DNA of 5,178 nucleotides from a bacterium (GTDB taxonomy: Bacteria; JAJVIF01; JAGGVT01): NCBI GenBank assembly GCA_021157815.1, contig JAGGVT010000037.1:1-5178 (forward strand), given 5' to 3'. Below are positions 1-5,178 of this stretch, piece after piece. Numbering within the stretch: the stretch's first letter is position 1; each line of letters starts with the position of its first letter. The translations under genes and the position numbers were made by a program. The notes below the pieces were generated by a model. The model saw only the letters and a list, made by a program, of their open reading frames with translations, did no database searches and was not told the origin of the DNA.

Positions 1-498
1 AGTCTGGCTGTAGGTTGATGCGACAGCTTCCTGCGGCGCGATTACCATCGCGAGGTCGAATACATCCAAATCAAGGCGATTTATCGCTGTTGGCGGTTTT
101 AGAATATCGCCTTTTTCAAATGGATGGCTGATGGAAAATGTAAGTTCAGCATTGCCATCCGGGGTCAGGCTTATCCCCTTTAGTTTAAGGCAACTTGGGC
201 AAGGTGAAACAGTAAAGAACCCAATGCCGCTGACAACGTAGCTTTCGCCAATCGCGGATGTTCGTTTCGCGACAAGTTCAGCCGTGTTGTTTGCGGGATT
301 GATGCTCATTTCATACGCGCCGAGCATTCCAATCGCGTTGAAACTGCCATCCTCAAATATTGACGCGCCTATTATTGGCAGGTTGTCAATGCTTCCCGCC
401 GTTTGGTCTCCCTGCGAGGTCAGCGGATTATTTGAACCTGATGAACATCCTGCCAATGCAAGAACCAGTACAAACAGAAGCAAAAATCTTTTACTCAT
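1..498 (-). CDS. Secreted lipoprotein, N-terminal part of a tandem paralog (cut by window edge)
   Basis: The frame is open from ATG at 498 to the left edge, giving 166 residues; the C-terminus is not visible. Residues 1-18 are a lipoprotein signal peptide: MSKR, a hydrophobic stretch, then lipobox LAGC with Cys18 as the lipidated residue, followed by Ser. The mature part has the same blocks as the complete gene at 759-3386 (GSFNA-GMLGAYE, AELxAKRT, PDGNA, RLDLDVFDLAMVIAP) and a conserved C100-x-x-C103. I count 114 of 166 identical residues with no gap. The start is supported by GGAGA at 508-512, nine bases upstream, and by the matching start of the paralog. By inference it is exported and membrane-anchored, on the outer membrane if the host is diderm. 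No function can be assigned from the visible part, and the C-terminal module may differ from that of its neighbour. Confidence 0.88.
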   Translation of the reverse strand, partial: MSKRFLLLFVLVLALAGCSSGSNNPLTSQGDQTAGSIDNLPIIGASIFEDGSFNAIGMLGAYEMSINPANNTAELVAKRTSAIGESYVVSGIGFFTVSPCPSCLKLKGISLTPDGNAELTFSISHPFEKGDILKPPTAINRLDLDVFDLAMVIAPQEAVASTYSQT

Positions 499-577
499 GA
501 GAACATATCTCCAGACATTGATTAATACTGATAGATTAAAGAAAATATTACGGTAAAGCTTTATTACATGAATTTCT
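499..577 (-). promoter_or_regulatory. Conserved upstream/leader segment of the partial lipoprotein gene
   Basis: This non-coding stretch aligns without gaps to 3387-3465 upstream of the paralog, with 74 of 79 bases identical; 509-555 is a perfect 47-base match. It ends at the start codon and contains the ribosome binding site (GGAGA at 508-512). It is AT-rich and probably carries the promoter, but no pair of -35/-10 boxes stands out enough to be named. The alignment breaks at position 578. Confidence 0.6.
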
Positions 578-690
578 AGAAAAGCAAAAAGAATTTAATC
601 GATTTTCCCTTTCAACGAATAGTATCATGGATGATAGCAAAACACAAATCATAACGTAATTAATAACTATATGACAAATCAATTATCTAA

Positions 691-722
691 TAAAAAAGCA
701 AGGGATGTGAAATCCCTTGCTT
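691..722 (-). terminator. Intrinsic terminator after the large lipoprotein gene
   Basis: A perfect 11-bp stem (696-706 paired with 712-722; AAGCAAGGGAT with ATCCCTTGCTT) encloses a 5-base loop. Read on the minus strand, it is followed by a run of six T residues. It lies 37 bases past the stop codon at 759-761, which is the right position and orientation to end that transcript. It separates the gene from its downstream paralog, so the second copy needs its own promoter. Confidence 0.93.
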
Positions 723-758
723 AAGTTGTTTGGCTTAATCCTTATGTAATCCAGATGA

Positions 759-3386
759 TTAATCCTCGAAGTTCCAGTCGCCGCCGGGACCGCCGTAGCA
801 GCCGATGTCGTTCTGGGAGCCATCAGGATCATTGTATGCGGTATCTGGATCACCGGCATCAATACATGGTGAACCTGCCTGCAAACTGTGGTCAGTAAGG
901 CCATTAGCATACACCGGATCTGAACCGGTTCCCACATTAACACAAGTGCTGTCCTCAGTGCAGTTCATGAATCTTGAAACCTGATAACCGGTAATATTCC
1001 ACGCATCGCAGTAATATGCTGTAAAGCCAATACCTACAGTGCCATAAAAGAATTCGCTGTGATTATACGAATATGCGGTGCTTGACCCCTGCATTCTTGT
1101 GGCGATATTATTGCGTACTTCCGGTTCATGATCTACTGCCGGATTGAAAAAGGTGTACATGTAATTTCTCGTGCACCATCCTGTATTGCAATGGAAGTTG
1201 TCAATGGTATTATTGACAGCTACTAAATCGTCGGAATAATTAGAGTATATCGCACATGTAGTTCCCCAGTCACCCCACGCTGTGGCATCATGGAACAGGC
1301 AGTTGGTTATTGTACCTCCCTGTATTGGAGTAGCAATAGCGCCAGGGAAGAAAATGACGTAACCACCTTTATAGTACCCACCGAATTCGTGAAAATGGCA
1401 GTGTGAAATCGTTACATTGTCTCCTGTAACTTCAATCAGCCTGTAGTTCGGACCGGTTGTGTTGCTGTCGAAATCCTTGAATTCGAAACCGTCAAACACA
1501 ACATTATTACCATTAATTTGAATAAACTGATCGGCTGATGCCCAGTCGTGATACCATGGCGGTTCGCCAATCGAACCCTGGTAACCCTGCACATGAACAT
1601 CATCGTTGTCGATGTTCCAGTTGGTTGCTGTTGAATAGCTGATCTGTGCAGCTTCACCGCCGAAGACCATCACAAATTCGCCTCCGGTTGTCGCGGCAAC
1701 AGCGTTACGCGGCAGGTCGAATGGATCCGCTTTGGTTCCACTCGCGCCTGCGGCTCCGGGAAGGTCGTTGTCTCGAACATACAAAGCTGGAGCCACAACA
1801 ATTGCATCCGGGCTTGTAAAGGTCAGGGAGTCATCGCCGTTTAACCTCAGAACCGGGTAATATGATCCTGCTGCGGTTCCTGCAGGGAATCCGCCGGTAT
1901 AGAGCGGGCCTCCGGTGCCTTCGTAGGTGCCGTCGCCGTCAATGTCCCAATCGTAACTCGTTGCTCCCATTGAGCAGGAGGCGTCAAAGTCGATATTCCA
2001 CTCAGTCGGAACAGGATTGTCAGCTGTGCCGTCAGGACCGATTCCGTCATAGTACTTGGCGATTTCATCAATCACAAAACAAGCTGTCGCGCCAACCACT
2101 ACTGTCGCGGTGAATGTCTGATATGTCGCATATTCAGGCATCTCGTAGTTGATTAATTCCAAACCGTCCGGTGTGTCGATAATGAAATCACGGCCATCAG
2201 CCGGAGCTAGTGTTGCACGCTCATCCGCCACTTTCACGAGACCGAGATACTCGCCTGGTGCAAGCTGATTCTCATTTGCGATTGCAAGCGTGTAAATGAG
2301 AGGATCGATTGGTGTCCCCGCGCCGCTGTCAGCTGTAGTTGCCGACGGCAAAGCGGTGTTCATGCCGGGGATTTCAACTGAAACGCTTGAAACCTCACTG
2401 GATGCAAAAACGTTGTCAGCATCGGCATCGCCGAATAAAAGCGGGTCTCCTGTATAAACAGTCGCGCCGACCTGCCAGTCATATACCGAAACTGTCACAT
2501 CGTAGGTTGTCGCGGTATCGTTGTCATCCCACGTATTGCCCATTGCAGGGGCAGTTCCGCCGGGAGGAGTCACGTCAACTTTCCATGCGGCTTTACGGTT
2601 GAATTCAGGATTGTAATACTTGGGCGTAAGCCTGTCTGGTCTTTTCGCGCTGAAGCCGTATCCCATTGTCAGATACATGTCAAACGAAAGAGTTCCCGTT
2701 GCCAGATTGAATCCGACTTCGAACGTGGTTTCATCGCCCATCCCGAATTTGTTGAATGTGCTCGATGTCCCTTCGCTGTCATCAACAGCGAGGAAAAAAG
2801 GAAGAGCGCTTGTGTCGCTGATGACGTTTGCGAGTTCAGTCGTGTATCCATCAGGACCAACGCAGCATCCCGGATAAACGTCAACTCCCGTAAGAGAATA
2901 CGTGGTCGCTGTCGCATCGGTTGGCGCAATGACCATCGCAAGGTCGAAAACATCCAAATCAAGCCTGTTCGCCGCTGATGGCGGATCGCTTGTAATACCC
3001 GGTTTGAATGGATGGTTGATTGCGAATATCAAAACCGCGTTGCCATCCGGGTTAATATCGATTCCGATGATTTTCAAACAATCCGAACATGGTGCAATGG
3101 TGAAGAAACTAATACCGCTTACGATATAATCCTCACCAATCGCCGGTGTTCGCTTTGCGAAAAGTTCAGCTGAACCATTATCCGGGTTAATAATCAGTTC
3201 ATACGCGCCAAGCATTCCCAACGCGTTGAAACTGCCATCTTCATGCATTGACATCCCGATTATCGGGATATTATCCATTGTATCGGGTGATGAACTTCCC
3301 TGAGGTGTCAGGGGAGAGTTTGAACCTGATGAACAACCGACCAATGCAAGAGCTAATACAAACAGAAGCAAAAATCTTTTACTCAT
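759..3386 (-). CDS. Secreted lipoprotein with PKD-like segment and C-terminal beta-helix, 875 aa
   Basis: Residues 1-18 form a lipoprotein signal peptide with lipobox LVGC (Cys18) followed by Ser. Residues about 35-435 are a region I do not recognise. It shares its first 166 residues with the neighbouring paralog, and includes a conserved C100-x-x-C103 and an EF-hand-like loop at 320-331 (D320, D322, D324, N325, E331). Residues about 463-532 look like a PKD domain (SYDWDIDGDGTYE at 477-489). Residues about 535-835 look like a right-handed parallel beta-helix, with coil-like repeats near 628, 657, 690, 720 and 754 (NVVFDGFEF, NVTISHCHF, GTITNCLF). The end, SPCIDAGDP (839-847) and NDIG (859-862), is typical of secreted beta-helix proteins. 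No C-terminal sorting signal is visible. Beta-helix folds often bind or cleave polysaccharides, but no catalytic residues are recognisable, so adhesion or glycan contact is only a guess. An ATG at 3491 in the same frame was not used: it adds 35 residues ahead of the signal peptide, and the ribosome binding site sits directly before 3386. Confidence 0.92.
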   Translation of the reverse strand: MSKRFLLLFVLALALVGCSSGSNSPLTPQGSSSPDTMDNIPIIGMSMHEDGSFNALGMLGAYELIINPDNGSAELFAKRTPAIGEDYIVSGISFFTIAPCSDCLKIIGIDINPDGNAVLIFAINHPFKPGITSDPPSAANRLDLDVFDLAMVIAPTDATATTYSLTGVDVYPGCCVGPDGYTTELANVISDTSALPFFLAVDDSEGTSSTFNKFGMGDETTFEVGFNLATGTLSFDMYLTMGYGFSAKRPDRLTPKYYNPEFNRKAAWKVDVTPPGGTAPAMGNTWDDNDTATTYDVTVSVYDWQVGATVYTGDPLLFGDADADNVFASSEVSSVSVEIPGMNTALPSATTADSGAGTPIDPLIYTLAIANENQLAPGEYLGLVKVADERATLAPADGRDFIIDTPDGLELINYEMPEYATYQTFTATVVVGATACFVIDEIAKYYDGIGPDGTADNPVPTEWNIDFDASCSMGATSYDWDIDGDGTYEGTGGPLYTGGFPAGTAAGSYYPVLRLNGDDSLTFTSPDAIVVAPALYVRDNDLPGAAGASGTKADPFDLPRNAVAATTGGEFVMVFGGEAAQISYSTATNWNIDNDDVHVQGYQGSIGEPPWYHDWASADQFIQINGNNVVFDGFEFKDFDSNTTGPNYRLIEVTGDNVTISHCHFHEFGGYYKGGYVIFFPGAIATPIQGGTITNCLFHDATAWGDWGTTCAIYSNYSDDLVAVNNTIDNFHCNTGWCTRNYMYTFFNPAVDHEPEVRNNIATRMQGSSTAYSYNHSEFFYGTVGIGFTAYYCDAWNITGYQVSRFMNCTEDSTCVNVGTGSDPVYANGLTDHSLQAGSPCIDAGDPDTAYNDPDGSQNDIGCYGGPGGDWNFED

Positions 3387-3465
3387 GGAAACATACCTCC
3401 AGACATTGATTAATACTGATAGATTAAAGAAAATATTACGGTAGAACTTTATTACATGAATTTCT
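3387..3465 (-). promoter_or_regulatory. Conserved upstream/leader segment of the 875-aa lipoprotein gene
   Basis: This segment is about 94% identical to 499-577 in front of the paralog (5 mismatches in 79 bases), including a perfect 47-base block at 3397-3443. It probably holds the promoter and leader. An A-rich stretch on the plus strand (3466-3484), read as a T-rich tract on the minus strand, lies just upstream and could act as an UP-like element. No -35/-10 pair is convincing enough to mark. The remaining bases to 3579 show no gene and no clear terminator for the upstream ispD gene. Confidence 0.6.
3396..3400 (-). promoter_or_regulatory. Ribosome binding site deciding the start at 3386
   Basis: The minus strand reads GGAGG nine bases before the ATG at 3386. 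With the lipoprotein signal peptide that begins exactly there, it rules out the upstream in-frame ATG at 3491. The paralog has GGAGA in the equivalent place. Confidence 0.88.
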
Positions 3466-3579
3466 GAAAAGAAAAAAAATAAATTAGTCACCCTTTTGAT
3501 ATTACATTAGCAAAAGAAGTATTAAATTGCAAATTATAAGGGACAAATAAATAGTGGTAATGCCGATAATTTAATAATG

Positions 3580-4320
3580 TCAAAACCCGCGAGGAATTTT
3601 ACCGCCATCATCACGAACACGCCTTTTCCAATCGTTCAGCAAAGCGTTTGCGAGCAGAATATCATCCGGGTATGTCAGCTTCACGTTAAACAAATCCGCA
3701 ATCTCTATCGCGACTTTCTCCCGTGATGACATCAGCGCGGTGTCATCGGTAACCGCAATTCCCTTTTGGGCAGCTTTCTCATGTGCACTGAGTATATGCT
3801 TCAAAACAAATCCCTGCGGAGTGCCTAGCGCATACAGATTCTCTCTATCAATCTGCTTTTTCAAAAAAGCAACACCGGATTCCTCAACTGAACCTCGCAG
3901 AGTATCCCGCACCGGAACCGCCATCGTGGCTGCACCATGATTCTTAACCAGTTTGACAAGTTTTCTGACCTGCCGTGGAATCAGAAACGGACGGGCGGCA
4001 TCGTGGATGAGAACATATTCGATATCATACGGCAGCGCTTTCAGGCCGTTTCGGACCGAATCCTGGCGACGTTTTCTTCCTTTCACAACAATATCAGGCT
4101 GCCTCAACCCGGCGGATTTCACAGCATCGGTAAATTTCTTCATCTTCCTGTCAGGCACTACCAGAACGATGTGCTCAATCAGATCATCCAGCATCTGAAA
4201 TACCAGAAGCGAATAAAGGAACATTTCCCGTTTTCCGATTTTAACAAGACCTTTTGGCAGGCTGCTTTTGAATCGGGAGCCATCGCCACCTGCAACTATC
4301 ACCACACCTGTTTTACTCAT
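3580..4320 (-). CDS. ispD: 2-C-methyl-D-erythritol 4-phosphate cytidylyltransferase (IspD-like)
   Basis: IspD transfers CMP from CTP to methylerythritol phosphate, the third step of the cytoplasmic MEP route to isoprenoids. The 246-residue length fits the family. Motifs in order: nucleotide-binding loop AGGDGSRF (10-17) with R16 and K23 (LPK), seven residues apart like the catalytic Arg20/Lys27 of E. coli IspD; GRKRRQDSVRNGL (81-93); VLIHDAARPF (103-112); PVRDTL (136-141); LGTPQGF (165-171); TDDTALM (191-197); and NVKLTYPDD (212-220), whose K214 matches E. coli Lys213. Departures are AGG instead of the common AAG in the loop and PKG instead of PKQ. Ribitol-5-phosphate cytidylyltransferase (TarI) is the closest alternative, but no teichoic-acid gene is nearby. 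No fused or adjacent ispF is visible. The start is supported by AGGAG eight bases upstream. Confidence 0.85.
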   Translation of the reverse strand: MSKTGVVIVAGGDGSRFKSSLPKGLVKIGKREMFLYSLLVFQMLDDLIEHIVLVVPDRKMKKFTDAVKSAGLRQPDIVVKGRKRRQDSVRNGLKALPYDIEYVLIHDAARPFLIPRQVRKLVKLVKNHGAATMAVPVRDTLRGSVEESGVAFLKKQIDRENLYALGTPQGFVLKHILSAHEKAAQKGIAVTDDTALMSSREKVAIEIADLFNVKLTYPDDILLANALLNDWKRRVRDDGGKIPRGF

Positions 4321-4328
4321 GCGCGTTT

Positions 4329-4333
4329 CTCCT
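4329..4333 (-). promoter_or_regulatory. Ribosome binding site of ispD
   Basis: The minus strand reads AGGAG with an eight-base spacer to the ATG at 4320, which supports that start. Confidence 0.85.
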
Positions 4334-4348
4334 GAAAGTGATGCATGA

Positions 4349-4378
4349 ATTCTAACCGATATAGCGTTATGAAATCAA
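4349..4378 (-). promoter_or_regulatory. Predicted sigma-70-type promoter for ispD
   Basis: Read on the minus strand, TTGATT (4373-4378, 4 of 6 to consensus) and TAGAAT (4349-4354, 5 of 6) are separated by 18 bases. Transcription would start near 4342, leaving a leader of about 20 bases that holds the ribosome binding site. This is a prediction from box similarity only. Confidence 0.5.
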
Positions 4379-4395
4379 AAGGGATAATCGAATGA

Positions 4396-4424
4396 TTTGC
4401 GCATTTGGTATCATCTGATACAAT
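4396..4424 (+). promoter_or_regulatory. Predicted extended -10 promoter for the YqaA-type gene
   Basis: TGATACAAT (4416-4424) matches an extended -10 element, TG-n-TACAAT. Only a weak -35 lies upstream (TTTGCG, 4396-4401, 17-base spacer), which is common for extended -10 promoters. Transcription would begin near 4431, giving a leader of roughly 57 bases before the ATG at 4488. Confidence 0.45.
4408..4421. promoter_or_regulatory. Dyad GTATCA-TC-TGATAC, possible operator
   Basis: This perfect 6-bp inverted repeat with a 2-base centre sits in the divergent intergenic region and overlaps the predicted extended -10 of the plus-strand gene. A protein bound here would be placed to block that promoter; the ispD promoter lies about 30 bases away. 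No known regulator motif was recognised. Confidence 0.35.
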
Positions 4425-4455
4425 TTCCGCTTTGATGTGTCGAAATAGTTGGCAG

Positions 4456-4476
4456 CCCGGTTTCTCATTAACCGGG
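4456..4476 (+). other. Leader hairpin next to the YqaA-type gene start
   Basis: A 7-bp GC-rich stem (CCCGGTT 4456-4462 with AACCGGG 4470-4476) encloses a 7-base loop and ends 11 bases before the ATG at 4488. Its right arm contains the only purine-rich stretch (GGGAAAAA) that could act as a ribosome binding site, so the hairpin could mask it. There is no T-tract on either strand, so it is not a terminator. Confidence 0.4.
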
Positions 4477-4487
4477 AAAAACAAACA

Positions 4488-5174
4488 ATGAAATCCTTTT
4501 TATTCATAACAACAGCCACAACAAACACGCTCCTCGTGCATTTCGGAAGCATATCCGAAACGCTGCATCAATGGGGCGATGCGTTCTACCGTAACGGCCC
4601 GATGGGATTGTTCATTCTCGCTGTGATTGAATCCTCGTTCTTTCCGATGCCGCCGGATTTCGTCATGATTCCTCTTGCATACGACTCTCCTGAAAAGAGT
4701 TTCTATTACGCCACGATATGCACAATCGGCAGTGTTATCGGCGCTGTTTTCGGATGGCTTATCGGTCGGTACGGCGGTGAACCGGTTGTCCGACGGCTAA
4801 TTCAAAAAGAAAAACTGGACAGAGGCAAAAACCTTCTTCGCAAATATGACGCGCTCGCAATCGGAATAGCCGGATTCACGCCCATTCCATACAAGGTGTT
4901 CACAATCACAGCCGGGATAATCAACATGAATCTTCCCAAAATGCTGATTGTATCCGTGTTCGCGCGCGGAGGGCGTTTTTTCCTTGTTGCGACTTTTTTC
5001 TATTTCCTCGGTCCTGATGCTAAAATCTGGATTGATAATAATTTCGCCGTATTCACAACGGGAATCGGTGTCGGTGTTATAATCGTTTTCCTGGTTTACT
5101 ATTATTTTAGACGAAATAGAAACACATCTTTTAATCGAAAGAAAGACACTCAAAAAACGAAGGGAGAATCATAA
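4488..5174 (+). CDS. YqaA-type DedA-superfamily (VTT domain) membrane protein
   Basis: The 228-residue inner-membrane protein has five hydrophobic segments near residues 38-64, 72-94, 122-146, 152-176 and 186-207, then a short basic tail. Family marks are the re-entrant loop ESSFFPMPPD (48-57), GWLIGRYGG (89-97), FTPIPYKVFTITAG (130-143, the second re-entrant loop) and ARGGRFF (159-165). FTPIPYK and RGGRFF point to the YqaA branch rather than classical DedA. Other DedA-superfamily members flip undecaprenyl phosphate or phospholipids; the substrate of this branch is not settled. The ATG at 4488 was chosen over an in-frame TTG at 4449, which adds 13 polar residues and has no ribosome binding site. 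The preferred start itself has only a weak GGGA at 4474-4477. The gene is divergent from ispD, and its stop codon overlaps the next start. Confidence 0.88.
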   Translation: MKSFLFITTATTNTLLVHFGSISETLHQWGDAFYRNGPMGLFILAVIESSFFPMPPDFVMIPLAYDSPEKSFYYATICTIGSVIGAVFGWLIGRYGGEPVVRRLIQKEKLDRGKNLLRKYDALAIGIAGFTPIPYKVFTITAGIINMNLPKMLIVSVFARGGRFFLVATFFYFLGPDAKIWIDNNFAVFTTGIGVGVIIVFLVYYYFRRNRNTSFNRKKDTQKTKGES

Positions 5175-5178
5175 TGGA
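5174..5178 (+). CDS. Start of a downstream gene coupled to the YqaA-type gene (cut by window edge)
   Basis: An ATG at 5174-5176 shares one base with the stop of the preceding gene (TAATG). GGGAG at 5162-5166 lies seven bases before it, an ideal ribosome binding site placed inside the end of the upstream gene. This indicates a second operon member with coupled translation. Only the ATG and two further bases are visible, so its product is unknown. Confidence 0.6.

Larger units (their letters stand above)
1..577 (-). repeat. Direct repeat copy A (diverged gene-start duplication)
   Basis: This copy pairs with 2889-3465 at a constant offset of 2888 bases, without insertions or deletions, covering the first 166 codons plus 79 upstream bases. 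The 78 bases that encode the signal peptide region (421-498) differ at 10 positions, about 87% identity. The upstream part is about 94% identical and the encoded proteins about 69%. The repeat may continue left of the window. It reflects duplication of a gene together with its upstream control region. Confidence 0.85.
2889..3465 (-). repeat. Direct repeat copy B (diverged gene-start duplication)
   Basis: This is the partner of 1-577. It covers codons 1-166 of the 875-residue lipoprotein gene plus 79 upstream bases. The alignment is ungapped up to 3465, where a one-base indel and then unrelated AT-rich sequence begin. Confidence 0.85.

Noticed and set aside
1389-1403. HCHFHE (residues 662-667) as a metal-binding site
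   Set aside because: It falls on a regular beta-helix coil that recurs as SHCHFHEF and TNCLFHDA, a pattern common in such helices, so no special metal site is needed to explain it.
3387-3491. A 35-residue N-terminal extension of the large lipoprotein from ATG at 3491
   Set aside because: The extension would bury the lipoprotein signal peptide. A good GGAGG site lies before 3386, and the same sequence is conserved as upstream DNA of the paralog.
3493-3516. CTTTTG/CAAAAG inverted repeat as a terminator for ispD
   Set aside because: The stem is only 6 bp and AT-rich, the loop is 12 bases, and no T-run follows on the minus strand.
3937-4335. Plus-strand open frame of 132 codons opposite ispD
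   Set aside because: It lies opposite a gene with clear family motifs, has no recognisable domain, and is best explained as an antisense shadow.
4367-4552. Minus-strand open frame of 61 codons across the divergent promoter region
   Set aside because: It overlaps the predicted promoters and the start of the membrane protein gene, and shows no family features.
1-5178. Mobile element, CRISPR array, tRNA, toxin-antitoxin or defence system
   Set aside because: No transposase, integrase, nuclease or methyltransferase motifs, short regularly spaced repeats or tRNA-like folds were seen; the genes are envelope and metabolic in type.

Overview
The window looks like chromosomal DNA of moderate GC content from a bacterium, probably an uncultivated diderm lineage. 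The evidence is canonical Shine-Dalgarno sites, lipoprotein signal peptides with a serine after the lipid-anchored cysteine, a MEP-pathway gene and a DedA-superfamily membrane protein. The sequence does not allow a firm phylum call. I see no phage, transposon, CRISPR, tRNA or rRNA signal.

Left part (1-3465, minus strand): two tandem paralogous genes for secreted lipoproteins, each with its own upstream region. The first (1-498) is cut by the left edge, so only its first 166 residues are visible. The second (759-3386) is complete at 875 residues. It has a lipoprotein signal peptide, a long N-terminal region I do not recognise, a PKD-like segment, and a C-terminal right-handed beta-helix that ends in a SPCIDAGDP...NDIG signature. 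A strong intrinsic terminator (691-722) separates the two genes. Positions 1-577 and 2889-3465 align without a gap at a constant offset of 2888 bases. The non-coding 79 bases upstream of each start are about 94% identical, against about 69% identity between the encoded proteins.

Middle (3580-4320, minus strand): a stand-alone ispD-like cytidylyltransferase gene with all main motifs of the MEP-pathway enzyme. No terminator is visible in the 193 bases between it and the lipoprotein gene, so read-through is possible.

Right part (4321-5178): a divergent intergenic region with plausible promoters in both directions and a dyad over the plus-strand -10 box. It is followed by a YqaA-type DedA-superfamily membrane protein gene (4488-5174) and the first bases of a coupled gene (TAATG junction). 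IspD feeds isoprenoid and hence undecaprenyl-phosphate synthesis, and some DedA-superfamily proteins move undecaprenyl phosphate or phospholipids across the membrane. The divergent pair could therefore share an envelope-lipid theme, but that is inference from proximity. The most unusual part of the window is the lipoprotein pair and its highly conserved upstream segment.
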